Assembly: GCA_963846775.1 (NCBI GenBank)
Contig: CAWJXB010000006.1
Location: 1,364,001 to 1,428,000 of the forward strand
Reading direction: 5' to 3'
DNA length: 64,000 bases
Origin: CAVYXA01 sp963846775
Lineage (GTDB): Bacteria > Verrucomicrobiota > Verrucomicrobiia > Chthoniobacterales > UBA10450
The position numbers and the translations under genes were made by a program. Every line of letters starts with the position of its first letter. Within the stretch, counting starts at the first letter, position 1. Under the pieces are notes generated by a model, which searched no databases, was not told where the DNA came from, and saw nothing but the letters and a program-made list of their open reading frames with translations. Positions 1-10,144 of the stretch are shown in pieces.

Positions 1-1
1 A

Positions 2-783
<782 letters not shown>

Positions 784-1129
784 ACGCACACGGAACTAAA
801 CCACACCAATGCGCGGCTGACCAATCTGAATGGTTTCAGAGAACAGTCCGGAACGAGAACCGAGCGCAGCGATGATTACCTCCAACGTCTCGGCCCGATG
901 GCGCTCCAGGACTGGACCGCTTGAACCGGTATCTGCGAGACGGCTAACAAATGGCCCTTTGTGTCAAAAGGCGGGACGGACCCCGCTTCCAATCCGCTGA
1001 ATCGTAAACGCGAATCACCGCAGCATGTGACCGGCTGTAGAACCTTGCGTAGCCGATTGCATTCATGATCGCGTCGAGGCCGCCATACCACAGCCGACCG
1101 AATGGCAGCGCATCGGAGAATTAGATCAG
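784..1129. other. Gene-poor interval holding a degenerate small-ORF copy
   Basis: No intact gene is visible. The part next to the tRNA (784-830) is its 5' flank and has a diverged second copy at 7169-7215. The rest holds the first of three remnants of a small ORF family, annotated separately. Confidence 0.6.
944..1121 (-). pseudogene. Remnant 1 of an LPFGRLWY small-protein family
   Basis: On the minus strand one frame reads SDALPFGRLWYGGLDA and continues through YSRSHAAVIRVYDSADW to a stop at 944-946. Sequences related at both DNA and protein level occur at 4094-4297 and 5970-6170. Copy 2 reads DLISDALPFGRLWY in one frame. Here the bases just upstream keep the same order but are shifted by about one base and bring in-frame stops, so this copy cannot be translated from a normal start. 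I have no function for the family. The C-terminal part, with its run of aromatic and basic residues, is longest in this copy. Confidence 0.5.
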
Positions 1130-1912
1130 CTAACGCATTTCAATCAAGATAGGCTCATCTGGATTCCACCGCCAGGCCTGATGGCGTTGATAGGCAGTCA
1201 GATGGGACGCCATTCTCTTTTGCAAAACAGCCCGGCTCTCTGCCGGGTGCGCAATCGATCTTGCTTGTTTATCCATCTGCTTATCCATTAGGTTGATGGC
1301 TTGTTGTTGAAATCGGACCGCCGAATCCCAGTCTCCTGCTTCAGCGTAGGCCGCCGCCATTGTGTCGATTAAATCCGGTACGCGCCAGTTCGTGAGTTTA
1401 CAGGCTCGTTTTGCGTCTGCGATAGCTTGATCGGCATTGCGAAAAGATGGGCTGGGGCATGTTGCCAGGAGCCAGGCGCGACCATTGAGAGCACGGGCAC
1501 ATTCGAGCGGGAAATCCGCCTCCGTGATCTTCACTAGATGATCAAGTTCGTCGAGCGCTTGCTGGTGATTGCCTACCCGTTCTTCCATGTCGGCACGGAG
1601 AATCGCTGCGGTAAAGTGGGCCGGTTTCAGTCGGACGACCATGTCCATATCCTCGCGAGCCTGGCTCCATTTTCGTTCCCGAATGGAAACACATCCCCGG
1701 CCCAAGTATGCAAGCCACGATTTCGGGTCCCGCGCAATCGCGACATCAAAATACTTACGAGCCGACGCATAGTCACCGTGGTTAAAGGCTTGTGCTCCCT
1801 GCTGGAGCCGTGTGCGGGTTTCTGTATTGGTGTAACCGGGATTGGATGACTGGACTGGCGTAGCGGTTGCTATCAACGTGATTGTTAGGCTGGCCCATAA
1901 TCTGGTTTTCAT
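1130..1912 (-). CDS. Exported TPR-repeat protein, 260 aa
   Basis: An ATG start is followed by a signal peptide (MKTRLWASLTITLIATATPVQS, probable cleavage near residue 22). From about residue 33 there are helix-turn-helix units with the TPR pattern, for example a unit reading GAQAFNHGDYASARKYFDVA, and two more to about residue 125. A less regular helical region follows that includes AYAEAGDWDSAVRFQQQAI. TPR arrays bind partner proteins; no partner is apparent here. The protein probably acts in the periplasm. It belongs to the accessory block of exported repeat proteins between the tRNA copies and lies downstream of the S74 protein on the same strand, 389 bp away, so it is probably transcribed separately. 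Confidence 0.8.
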   Translation of the reverse strand: MKTRLWASLTITLIATATPVQSSNPGYTNTETRTRLQQGAQAFNHGDYASARKYFDVAIARDPKSWLAYLGRGCVSIRERKWSQAREDMDMVVRLKPAHFTAAILRADMEERVGNHQQALDELDHLVKITEADFPLECARALNGRAWLLATCPSPSFRNADQAIADAKRACKLTNWRVPDLIDTMAAAYAEAGDWDSAVRFQQQAINLMDKQMDKQARSIAHPAESRAVLQKRMASHLTAYQRHQAWRWNPDEPILIEMR

Positions 1913-2301
1913 GACATAACATAGCCGCAGGAGCGTATGTAAAAAAGCGAGTCAGACATTTTCACGACTCTTTGAAGTCGCCCACGTGGTTCATGTATTA
2001 TATGAATTAGATCGATGTTCTTATCCCTGGAATCCCTTGGAGTGCTTCTTTTCTCATCACCGCGGCTTTTTACCAAAGCCGAGGGAGAGAGGTTTGAGCG
2101 AGCGAAAGTTTATCTGTTTGTGAAGATTTTAGGGAAGGGATGACCGGCGGGATGAATCAACCTGTCCGTTGCGAACCTTGGATGGCTGAGGCTCGCGCAA
2201 TTCGGTAGCGAAATCAATCAAAACTGAGCGGCGAATGGGCCGATATGCGCGACCCTTGGGAGTCCCAGCGCGAACTGAAGCAAATCCGCTAGGCAATTCG
2301 A
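1913..2301. other. Intergenic interval with small hairpin
   Basis: 389 bases without a convincing gene. A 7-bp stem (CGGCTTT/AAAGCCG, 2063-2081) lies downstream of the S74 gene and could act as a weak transcription stop, but no T-run follows it in that direction. Around 2151-2292 a plus-strand frame reads protein-like residues interrupted by a stop, possibly a decayed ORF. Nothing else is recognised. Confidence 0.4.
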
Positions 2302-3627
2302 TTATCGATCCGCGACCGTCATGACAGGCGCCTTGAAATTAGTGCGTTGATCGATCTTTTGAATCAGCGCGGCCTGTTCCTTCAACTGTGCCGCCAATCG
2401 CGCGACCGTTCCTTGCAATTTCTCCACCTTTTCGTGCTCCTTCAGAAATTCATTAAGCAACATCGCGTTGACTGCTTCGTAACGCACCGTTTCAGGCTCC
2501 CCTTTCTGGTCGGCAGTAACCAGGTCAGGATCAACCTGGGCCACATCTTCGGCGATCAACCCAAAGGAGAGCGCTTGGCCGGAATCGACTTCTTTCTTGT
2601 AATGGAAGGTCACCGGTTTAAGCCCAAAGAGCGCTTCACTGGATTGGCCCATTGGTTGGATCTCTTCCTTAAAGCGACGGGAAGAAGAAAGCGTCCCGAT
2701 CTTGCTGTCTGAATTGACGTAAACCGCCCGACCCGATGCGACGGAGGTGTAGATATTGCGAATCCGGGTGGTATTGCTTTCGCCCGCCACCCCGGCGACC
2801 CCTTGTCCGATGCAAATGTTGCCGCTGCCGGTCGTGAGCGAAATACCCGCACCTTGGCCCAGGGCCACATTGAACGAGCCGGTGCTGCGATAGAGAGCGT
2901 TGACCCCAACGGCAGTGTTATAGCTGCCGCTGGTGTTCCTCAATAGCGCGTTGACACCAATCCCGGTGTTCTGGGTTCCGGTGGTGTTAAAGTAAAGGGC
3001 ATTGAAGCCGCTGGCAGTGTTGTACGGCGCGGTCGTGTTGTAATACAGCGCCTGAACGCCATTGGCCATGTTGTCGAACCCGGTCGTATTGGAATAGAGC
3101 GCGTTGGAACCGGTCGCGGTGTTGTTGCTGCCGGTGGTGTTGCTGAAAAGCGCTTCAAACCCGTTGGCTAAATTATTGTTGCCACTGTCATTGTTGAATA
3201 GTGCCTCAAAGCCGCTGGCCGTGTTATTGTCGCCGGTCGTGTTGGTGTAGAGCGCATAAACGCCACTAGCTGTGTTGTTGTTGCCGGTGAAGTTGCTGTA
3301 GAGGCCACCAACGCCGCTGGCGGTGTTGGCAGTGCCGGTGGTGTTGTTGTAGAGCGAATAAGCGCCGCTGGCAGTATTGGCATTGCCGGTGGTGTCGCTG
3401 TAGAGCGAATAAGCGCCGCTGGCAGTGTTGCTGACACCGGTGGTGACATTATGAAGCCCATTGGAGCCAAAGGCCGAATCATTAATGCCGGTGGTAGTGC
3501 CGTTGCCAGCTCCAGTGCCGTAAAAGGTGTCACTGGGGTCCACGCCAGCTCTCACGGGCGCCAGCAGCGCAAGATTGGTCAGCGCGAGAACGATAAAAAA
3601 CAGCGGAAGTTTGTTTGCTTGAATCAT
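2302..3627 (-). CDS. Exported 17-aa-repeat protein with C-terminal S74 chaperone domain, 441 aa
   Basis: A signal peptide (about residues 1-27) leads into roughly eleven tandem 17-residue repeats of the form NTASGxxALYxNTTGxx (about residues 60-250), resembling the left-handed beta-roll head repeats of trimeric adhesins and fibres. The C-terminal part, starting SSRRFKEEI near residue 315, carries the hallmarks of the peptidase S74 / endosialidase intramolecular chaperone domain (FGLIAEDV, YEAVNAMLLNEFLKEHEKVEKLQ), followed by a coiled coil. In phage tail spikes this domain trimerises the fibre and then cleaves itself off. By inference this is a secreted trimeric fibre or surface adhesin. The 51-bp DNA repeats can expand or contract by recombination. 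A decayed S74 fragment lies at 27461-27672. Confidence 0.85.
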   Translation of the reverse strand: MIQANKLPLFFIVLALTNLALLAPVRAGVDPSDTFYGTGAGNGTTTGINDSAFGSNGLHNVTTGVSNTASGAYSLYSDTTGNANTASGAYSLYNNTTGTANTASGVGGLYSNFTGNNNTASGVYALYTNTTGDNNTASGFEALFNNDSGNNNLANGFEALFSNTTGSNNTATGSNALYSNTTGFDNMANGVQALYYNTTAPYNTASGFNALYFNTTGTQNTGIGVNALLRNTSGSYNTAVGVNALYRSTGSFNVALGQGAGISLTTGSGNICIGQGVAGVAGESNTTRIRNIYTSVASGRAVYVNSDSKIGTLSSSRRFKEEIQPMGQSSEALFGLKPVTFHYKKEVDSGQALSFGLIAEDVAQVDPDLVTADQKGEPETVRYEAVNAMLLNEFLKEHEKVEKLQGTVARLAAQLKEQAALIQKIDQRTNFKAPVMTVADR

Positions 3628-3811
3628 AGGTTTACTCCTTCGTCATGTTCGGGGCGCGTGCGCCTTGCCATGCTCCCGAGCGTGGCGAAGACCAGTCGCC
3701 CGGCATTATTATTTGACGAGATCAGTTAACGGAATTTTGCCTAGCGATGTCAATGATAAAGGCGGTTGACCCGATCTAGACTTCCATTTAAAGGCGAAGA
3801 GCAAGCGGCCA

Positions 3812-4105
3812 ATGAGTCACAGAGGAAAAGCGCCAGTTCCAGAGCCAAGAAGCGGTTGCCCGAATTGCGGACGCTATTTTGAAGGCGAGCGTTGCCCGAA
3901 ATGTGGCCACAAACGTGGCGACTGGGACAAGCGCAGCGACAAGAGACTGACACAAGAGGATCGTATTGATTTCGCCTTGCATGACCTTATTCGCAAATTG
4001 CCGCCTGAGCAGCGAGCAAAATGCGAACAAAGCTTATCAGATCAACGGGGTGGCCGGGGGTGCGAGCGCGCCGGAACAAGTCGCGAACGCGGTCTAGAAA
4101 TTTGA
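3812..4105 (+). CDS. Small putative zinc-ribbon protein, 97 aa
   Basis: The ORF starts at ATG and encodes two CxxC pairs in CPNCGRYFEGERCPKCGH (about residues 16-33), the classical four-cysteine zinc-ribbon arrangement. A charged stretch and a short predicted helix (RIDFALHDLIRKLPPEQRA) follow. The last 25 residues are Arg/Gly-rich and run into the region of the degenerate ORF copy at 4094-4297, so the C-terminus may be eroded. No specific family is recognised. It lies alone between two minus-strand genes with no partner. It may be a real small gene or a remnant. Confidence 0.42.
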   Translation: MSHRGKAPVPEPRSGCPNCGRYFEGERCPKCGHKRGDWDKRSDKRLTQEDRIDFALHDLIRKLPPEQRAKCEQSLSDQRGGRGCERAGTSRERGLEI

Positions 4106-4297
4106 GATTGCCTCGGCTGGTGAGGAGTCGGTAAACTCGCGGCGTATGTTCGCGATAGCATTTGGCCCGGCATACCACAGGCGACCGAATGGCAATGCGT
4201 CAGAAATTAGATCGACTCCGCGCCGGTCTGTGCGCGGGCGGACTTCGTAGGCGTGCATGGGCAACGCGTTCGGCGAATCACGGCAAGCCGGTGCCAA
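4094..4297 (-). pseudogene. Remnant 2 of the LPFGRLWY small-protein family
   Basis: The minus-strand frame reads YEVRPRTDRRGVDLISDAL followed by PFGRLWYAGPNAIAN, matching the conserved core of copies 1 and 3. The conserved part covers about 4140-4260; after it the sequence diverges into unrelated residues. The 5' side overlaps the end of the dockerin propeller gene at 4278. It may be a translated 67-residue peptide, but the family core appears cut short at its C-terminus compared with copy 1. Confidence 0.45.
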
Positions 4298-5846
4298 TGT
4301 GCGCTTTCACAATCGCGGCATCGGTGGCATTAATCAATCCATTGGCATTCACGTCAGCCGCGAAGTTTGTAGAATTTACTGCCTCGCCGATGTGCGACTT
4401 GCACACGGAAACGTCGGCGGCATTGACAGCGCCGTTGCCGTTCACGTCACCTTGGAGCAAGCTCATGCGAACATCCACGTTCACCGGAACGCTGCCAATA
4501 CCTGAGATGCTGTTGACCCCGTTTAGCCTAACGCTGATGGTTTGCACGTTTGCCACATTCGTAAGGGGGATTGTCACTGCGGGTCCACTGATATCGACCA
4601 CACCCCCATTACTCACCCCGCCGCTGCCAATGGTGGCAGATCCCGATGTGACTTGGGCTTGAGGACTACCGGTGACTGCGACGCCAGCAGAGAACGTCAC
4701 CACCATCGTGTAATCATTCGTCGCGCCGTCCGTGCGACATTCGATGCCCGCCGTACCAGTAAGCGGGAGAGCAATGTCGAAATTACCTGCAGCACCGTGG
4801 GCCTTGCGAGAAACAGCGCCCACGGCAAAGACCCGACCGGTATCAAAGACGCGTGTACCGTTGAAATTACCAAATGTATCGTAGGCGGCGAACAGGTACC
4901 TGCCCGTGGAATCAACGGTCAATGCGCTGCTCGCCTGGCCAGACGCGGAAATGGTGCCGATGGATAGAAAAGTGTTAGCGTTAAAGACATTTATCTCACC
5001 ATCTGTATGAACTGCGTAGGCCACAAGATCGTCGGAACTAAAGCCGATCTGTCGAGGGTACGGGCCGGTATTGAAAGAACCAAGTTCAGCAAAGTCAGAG
5101 GTTCGGAATTTCGCGATGTCGTAGTTATTGTTGCCCGAGCCGACTGCGTAACAAATAAAGCTGCCATCGTGACTAAGGGTGAGAGCTTGACCATTTGATC
5201 CAACTGTTCCGAACGGCGTCTGCATCAGCAAAACGGGAGTCACGCCTGAGATATCATATTTGTACATGGTTGATGGAGAAAGTCCGTAGTCGGCGTAGTA
5301 GAGAGTATTGCGGTCCGAACTGATTTCCAAAGAGCCGCTGTAAATAGAGTTGCCAATACTCGGTCCAGTCGAGGCACCGGTTGTCGCATCAATTTGGTAT
5401 ATATGGCCTTGTCCAAGAACGAACAACCGGTTCTGATTGGCGAAAACGACATCTTGCGGATGCTCTGGAAGAACAAATGAATTCGTGACCATTCGGGTTT
5501 GCGTATCAAAAACCACCACAAAACTCGACGTGCTGGCCGCGATATATGCCTTCAGTCCATCCGGCGAGAATGCGAGGTTCGTAGGCCCGGAACCCACAAA
5601 GATAGTGCTCTCAACCACCAAGGTATTCGTATTGATGATAGCAACAGCGTTTTGGGATTGAATCGTCGCATATATGTGAGGCTGCGTCGGACTCATGACC
5701 AGGGAAGAGGCGCTAAAACTGTACTGCGCTAGGATATCCCCGAATGCGGCATGCGAGTCTTTTGCAAAAAGCAACGCGGCTATGCCGCATATCAGGTTGG
5801 CAATTAACTGTCGAACGAAGGAAGAGATGCTCATTCTAGTTTTCAT
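4278..5846 (-). CDS. Exported beta-propeller protein with C-terminal dockerin module, 522 aa
   Basis: I place the start at the ATG giving MKTRMSISSF; an upstream in-frame start at 5894 would add 16 residues ahead of the signal peptide. After the signal (about residues 1-33) come six or seven YVTN/lactonase-like blades with repeated phrases such as LVMSPTQPHIYATIQSQNAV and LAFSPDGLKAYIA. From about residue 340 there is a module (AVSRKAHGAAGNFDIALPL, then GIECR) also found in the two subtilases at 30806 and 48819. The last 60 residues hold two dockerin-like calcium loops (DVNGNGAVNAADV and DVNANGLINATDA). By inference it is secreted and attached or assembled through the dockerin; no cohesin is visible in the window. 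Confidence 0.85.
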   Translation of the reverse strand: MKTRMSISSFVRQLIANLICGIAALLFAKDSHAAFGDILAQYSFSASSLVMSPTQPHIYATIQSQNAVAIINTNTLVVESTIFVGSGPTNLAFSPDGLKAYIAASTSSFVVVFDTQTRMVTNSFVLPEHPQDVVFANQNRLFVLGQGHIYQIDATTGASTGPSIGNSIYSGSLEISSDRNTLYYADYGLSPSTMYKYDISGVTPVLLMQTPFGTVGSNGQALTLSHDGSFICYAVGSGNNNYDIAKFRTSDFAELGSFNTGPYPRQIGFSSDDLVAYAVHTDGEINVFNANTFLSIGTISASGQASSALTVDSTGRYLFAAYDTFGNFNGTRVFDTGRVFAVGAVSRKAHGAAGNFDIALPLTGTAGIECRTDGATNDYTMVVTFSAGVAVTGSPQAQVTSGSATIGSGGVSNGGVVDISGPAVTIPLTNVANVQTISVRLNGVNSISGIGSVPVNVDVRMSLLQGDVNGNGAVNAADVSVCKSHIGEAVNSTNFAADVNANGLINATDAAIVKAHIGTGLP

Positions 5847-5969
5847 GGCGGTACGAGTCGCGTTTACACCAACTCGTCGTACAGGGTCAAGCACAAACTC
5901 TCGTCTGAGCGTAAAAAGAGGCGGAAGAGGCGGTACACCTACAGCGAAAGCTAATGCTTTGAGGCAGGG

Positions 5970-6170
5970 TCACTCTCGGAGAAGTTGCCTAGCCTTCGCG
6001 ACAATGGCTTTCGCGTTCGCGACGGCTTCCGGCCCATCATACCACAGCCGACCGAACGGCAGCGAATCAGAAATCAGACCACCGGCGCGATGATCTTTGC
6101 GCGGTCGGATGTCGTGTCGCGGGCGAAACGGTATTTGGTTCCTGCTCCTGATTCTGCCGCAGTTGGGCAT
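5970..6170 (-). pseudogene. Remnant 3 of the LPFGRLWY small-protein family
   Basis: The minus-strand frame reads RPRHDIRPRKDHRAGGLISD and then SLPFGRLWYDGPEAVANA. Its core matches copies 1 and 2 at DNA level (the bases encoding PFGRLWY are nearly identical in all three). The C-terminus is short (KAIVAKARQLLRE). It overlaps the 5' end of the divergent Sel1 gene by about 60 bp, so one of the two frames is probably not translated in that stretch. Confidence 0.45.
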
Positions 6171-6798
6171 TGCTGTGCTTAAATCGCTGGCGCAACAAAC
6201 CGAAACTGATCGCGTCGTTGTTGAGGAAGTTAAGGCCGACGCCGAAAGAGGTGACGCGGATTCCGAGGTAATGCTCGGGGGTTACTATGTCGAAGGCGTA
6301 GGCGGGTTGCCTCAAGATAGCGCCAAAGCGGTGGGTTGGTTTCGCAAAGCCGCCGAACAGAATCATGCTCTTGCTCAAACTTGTCTTGGCCTCGCCTACG
6401 CCGAGGGCCGGGGTGTGGCCAAGGATGAGGTGGAGGCGGTGAGGTGGTTTCGGAAAGCCGCTGAACAGAATCATCCCCCGGCTCAGCTTCTTCTGGGCGC
6501 GTGTTACGTCACTGGCAGCGGCGTTGCGAAAGATGAAGCGGAAGGAGTGAAGTGGTATCGTAAAGCCGCCGAACAGAATGACGCCCAAGGCCAATTTAAT
6601 CTTGGCCTAGCCTACGCCGATGGCCGTGGCGTGGCGAAGGATGAGGTGGAGGGTTACAAGTGGTTTTTACTGGCGGCAAGGCAGGGCAACGAGAAAGCCA
6701 AGAAACACACGGTCGTATCAGAGAGTCGGTTGACGCCGGAGCAACTGGCGGAAGGCCAAAAGAGGGCGCGTAATTTCAGGCCAGCAAAGGGGCATTAA
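6109..6798 (+). CDS. Exported Sel1-repeat protein, 229 aa
   Basis: The ATG at 6109 gives MSCRGRNGIWFLLLILPQLG, a signal peptide; a TTG at 6097 is a less likely start. From about residue 45 there are four Sel1-like repeats of about 36 residues, each with the A..G...L(G) and (Y/F)RKAAEQ(N/G) signature (for example LAYAEGRGVAKDEVEAVRWF and WYRKAAEQNDAQGQFNLG). The last repeat ends in the usual KWFLLAARQGNEKA. Sel1 proteins are alpha-solenoid adaptors, commonly in envelope or secretion contexts; no partner is identified. The 5' end is embedded in DNA antisense to remnant 3, which suggests the gene or the remnant arrived by insertion. Confidence 0.85.
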   Translation: MSCRGRNGIWFLLLILPQLGIAVLKSLAQQTETDRVVVEEVKADAERGDADSEVMLGGYYVEGVGGLPQDSAKAVGWFRKAAEQNHALAQTCLGLAYAEGRGVAKDEVEAVRWFRKAAEQNHPPAQLLLGACYVTGSGVAKDEAEGVKWYRKAAEQNDAQGQFNLGLAYADGRGVAKDEVEGYKWFLLAARQGNEKAKKHTVVSESRLTPEQLAEGQKRARNFRPAKGH

Positions 6799-7432
<634 letters not shown>

Positions 7433-7960
7433 ATGGAAGAAGCTGAGGTTCCACTCGAACAGGCGCACGAGCAGATGCATCACAGCGCAGAGCACAGCGG
7501 CGAACGATGGATTTCGTGGGTGGCGCTGAGCACGGCCTTGCTCGCTGTGCTGGCGGCGATTACTGGACTGCTTTCCGGCAAACACGCGAACGAAGCGATG
7601 ATGAGTCAAATCGAAGCGGCCGATCATTGGGCTTATTACCAAGCCAAAGGGATCAAGGCGGCGGTGCTGGATGCCAAGATGTCATTGGGTGGAGCTCCGC
7701 AAGAACAAGATCGAACCAAGGCCGAACGATATCAGGAAGAACAAAACGAGATCGAAAAGGAGGCGCGGACGAAAGAAACCGAAGCGAAGTCGAATTTTCA
7801 TCAACACGAAATCTTCGCGCGTGGGGTAACGATGTTTCAAATCGCGATTGCCATCGCCGCGATCTCGGCGCTCACGAAGAAGCGAAGGTTCTGGGGTGTG
7901 AGTTTGATTTTCGGCTTAGCTGGCTTTGTTTTTCTAATTCTCGGCTGGATCGCACACTAA
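7433..7960 (+). CDS. DUF4337-like inner-membrane protein, 175 aa
   Basis: The protein has a short hydrophilic N-terminus rich in His and Glu, one membrane segment at about residues 25-47 (WISWVALSTALLAVLAAITG), a long charged middle helix (about 75-120, EQDRTKAERYQEEQNEIEKE) and a C-terminal hairpin of two membrane segments (about 125-172). This order (TM, amphipathic coiled coil, TM pair) and the sequence around HANEAMMSQIEAADHWAYYQAKGIK match the DUF4337 family, whose function is unknown. It stands alone between the tRNA-fragment region and a convergent pseudopilin gene. Confidence 0.75.
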   Translation: MEEAEVPLEQAHEQMHHSAEHSGERWISWVALSTALLAVLAAITGLLSGKHANEAMMSQIEAADHWAYYQAKGIKAAVLDAKMSLGGAPQEQDRTKAERYQEEQNEIEKEARTKETEAKSNFHQHEIFARGVTMFQIAIAIAAISALTKKRRFWGVSLIFGLAGFVFLILGWIAH

Positions 7961-8027
7961 CGAGAACAAGTTACCACCCCAGACGATCATTTCGGCTCTG
8001 CCATCCTGATCCGCGCAAGACCGCGAA

Positions 8028-8630
8028 TCACTGCCACGAAATCACGTCGTCGGAATTTTTAAAATTCGCGCTGACGTTTCTTGTCCCCTTTGTTTGATCC
8101 TTTCCATACGACCACGCGGTTACGCCCTGTCGCAACTGCGGCGCGCCCGCGCTGCCGTCTGTGTCTGGATACGGATTTGTTATCTGGTCGGTGTAATCCG
8201 CATCCATTTGCACGTTGTACTGTGTCCCCCACGGGTCGTAATACTGGCTGTTACCGCCTATCCCTCCTCGTGGATTATTCCTATCCCTAACGTCAGGAGG
8301 CGACATGAATACGATCTGTCGAGTATTCAATGAAAACGTGCCTGTGGCACGGAGTTCGTTGAACAATTGGTCATTCGTGTTGACTCCTCCCTCGGGGCCA
8401 TAGATGGCGTCAGGATCCGCGGCCGCATCCGTGGGGTACCTGCCATACTCGGCATAAAATGCATTCACCGCCGTCACGATTTGAGTGAGATCGTTTTTGG
8501 CCTGGACTTTTTTGGCTTGATTCTGGACTCCTTGGAAGGCGGGGAAAGCCAGACCGATCAAAACCGAGATAATGGCGATGACGACAAGCAGCTCGATGAG
8601 CGTGAAGGCACTTTCCTGAGAGCGATTCAT
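8028..8630 (-). CDS. Type II secretion pseudopilin (GspG-like), 200 aa
   Basis: The prepilin signal is textbook: a short basic leader ending in A-FTLIELLVVIAIISVLIG, with the Glu at mature position 5 and the N-methylation Phe. After the hydrophobic helix the sequence has the GspG pattern, including AVNAFYAEYGRYPTD and a DPWGTQYNV segment near residue 130. Acidic residues near the C-terminus could bind calcium as in GspG. Pseudopilins are cleaved by a prepilin peptidase and assembled into the type II secretion pseudopilus; no other gsp gene lies here. Verrucomicrobiota and Planctomycetes carry many orphan copies of this kind, so a specific role as major pseudopilin is inference. Confidence 0.85.
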   Translation of the reverse strand: MNRSQESAFTLIELLVVIAIISVLIGLAFPAFQGVQNQAKKVQAKNDLTQIVTAVNAFYAEYGRYPTDAAADPDAIYGPEGGVNTNDQLFNELRATGTFSLNTRQIVFMSPPDVRDRNNPRGGIGGNSQYYDPWGTQYNVQMDADYTDQITNPYPDTDGSAGAPQLRQGVTAWSYGKDQTKGTRNVSANFKNSDDVISWQ

Positions 8631-8725
8631 GTTGGCGTCCTATAAACTTCAACTTTCAACCCGCCTTCGGCAAGCCTACGGCGCGGCAAGCGCCCAACGC
8701 TCAATTGTTTTTACCGCGCTGTAGA

Positions 8726-8744
8726 GGCGGCTGTGTCAGCCGCC
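8726..8744. other. Intergenic hairpin, 8-bp perfect stem
   Basis: GGCGGCTG-TGT-CAGCCGCC follows the sequence CCGCGCTGTAGA. A related intergenic stretch (GCCGCGCTGTAGAGTGCGCTG) occurs at about 51610-51640. It lies just downstream of the DUF2851 gene and may assist termination. Confidence 0.45.
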
Positions 8745-8749
8745 GGTCG

Positions 8750-10144
8750 CTACATCCATTTTGCCATTTGCTCGGGGAACGGGCATTGCGCGCAATCGGA
8801 GTTGTCTTGCATGCAAAAATCCTCGTAAATCTGAAGCAACGCTTGCTGGTTCGCGATGGTCTTCAGGAATTGTCCGCGGCGCGGGTCGTTTCCGAACAAA
8901 CGGATGGCTGCGGTCTCGACCCGACGATTTGTTAGTGGAGCCGGCAGTTTGACATAGTCCGACCAGAGCACCGGAACATCCACATTTTCGGCGGACCAGA
9001 AAGGGAAAAGCACGTTGGCCAGAATGTCGGCCACACGCGATTCGCCGATTAACGCCATCGGCTTGGATGATGCCGGAGCGATGAGTGTGTAATGAAATTT
9101 CCAAAATGGATGATCAATGGTCGAAAAGAAATCTTTCGCCGCGGTCGCGCTTCTTTTCGATACCGCGCGCTGAAAACTGCGCCAGTCACGCGCGAGTGCC
9201 GACAGCGCAGCGACCCGGCGTTGCGGATGATTGAGCGGGCGCGAGCTGCTGAGCCGCCAGATTTTTGCCGGCACGACGAGGCGAACGAGGCCGTCGCGAT
9301 GCGGCCACCAGTGGTCCCACAATTGGCGGACGTATTCGCGGGTCGATTTCTTATAAACGTCGAGATCGGTCATTTGCAGAAAACCGCCGAGACCAAAGAG
9401 CAACGCTTCAGAATTGTCGATGTTATCGCGGAGGAGTTTTAACGGGAGCCGCTGCGCCAGCAACGTGAACGGCAGTTTGTTTTGCTTGTAACCGAGCGCC
9501 GCTGCGATTTCCTGGAAGAGCGCTTCGTCGCGACCGTGATAGTCGATCTTACGCCGCGTGCGGGCGGCCTTATGCTGCCAACGGAATTGGGCCGCCGCGT
9601 GCAGGATGTTGCGGATGCGTTGTTCGGGCGCGTCTCGCAGCGGTGCCTGGCAACGCCCCGGCCGCGCCAGAGGAACAGCCGTGCTAAAGCTTTCGGGCAA
9701 CGCGTTTGGATCGACCTGCAATTGGCGCACTTCCCGGTTCGATTTCGTGCGCGTGAAAAATTCACGCTCGCTTCTTTCCACGAAAACATGGAGCACCGTA
9801 TCCTCGAATGCGGGATTGGTGGCGTGACCGTGCGCCTCCCAATTGCGATCGGCCAGATCGAACTCGACGCTGCCGCGGATTGGCTCGCTCGCATTGATGG
9901 AAATTGCCGCGTCGCGAAAATCGGGCCCGGCTTCGCGGTTCCACGTGCCGAATTGGATAATGTCGATTTTGTCTCCAGTGGAGGTGACGAATTGTTTTCC
10001 AAAATCACCAGAGAACCAACGGGCTTGAAGTTCCAGTTCACTCGGCATCCGCGGTGGGAGAAAGAGTGCGCGCTCGCGGACCCGCAGGGCCCCGCGCATT
10101 TGGGTATAACGAGTTGTCGGTTCCGCTGAGAATGCGCTGATCAT
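8750..10144 (-). CDS. DUF2851 family protein, up to 464 aa
   Basis: The sequence around FGTWNREAGPDFRDAAISI (about residues 66-84) and the following EFDLADRNWEAHGH match the DUF2851 family of large cytosolic proteins of unknown function, common in Bacteroidetes and Verrucomicrobia. Near the C-terminus there is a Cys cluster (FCMQDNSDCAQCPFPEQM) that could bind a metal. The frame begins at ATG 10144, but the first 32 residues are Arg-rich and unlike the family; the internal ATG at 10048, giving MPSELELQARWF, is the more likely start. No neighbour suggests a pathway. Confidence 0.8.
   Translation of the reverse strand: MISAFSAEPTTRYTQMRGALRVRERALFLPPRMPSELELQARWFSGDFGKQFVTSTGDKIDIIQFGTWNREAGPDFRDAAISINASEPIRGSVEFDLADRNWEAHGHATNPAFEDTVLHVFVERSEREFFTRTKSNREVRQLQVDPNALPESFSTAVPLARPGRCQAPLRDAPEQRIRNILHAAAQFRWQHKAARTRRKIDYHGRDEALFQEIAAALGYKQNKLPFTLLAQRLPLKLLRDNIDNSEALLFGLGGFLQMTDLDVYKKSTREYVRQLWDHWWPHRDGLVRLVVPAKIWRLSSSRPLNHPQRRVAALSALARDWRSFQRAVSKRSATAAKDFFSTIDHPFWKFHYTLIAPASSKPMALIGESRVADILANVLFPFWSAENVDVPVLWSDYVKLPAPLTNRRVETAAIRLFGNDPRRGQFLKTIANQQALLQIYEDFCMQDNSDCAQCPFPEQMAKWM

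Noticed and set aside
2302..3627. Regular 51-bp repeats as a CRISPR array
   Set aside because: The repeats are in frame, encode 17-residue units and have no spacers. No cas gene or true CRISPR array is visible in the window.
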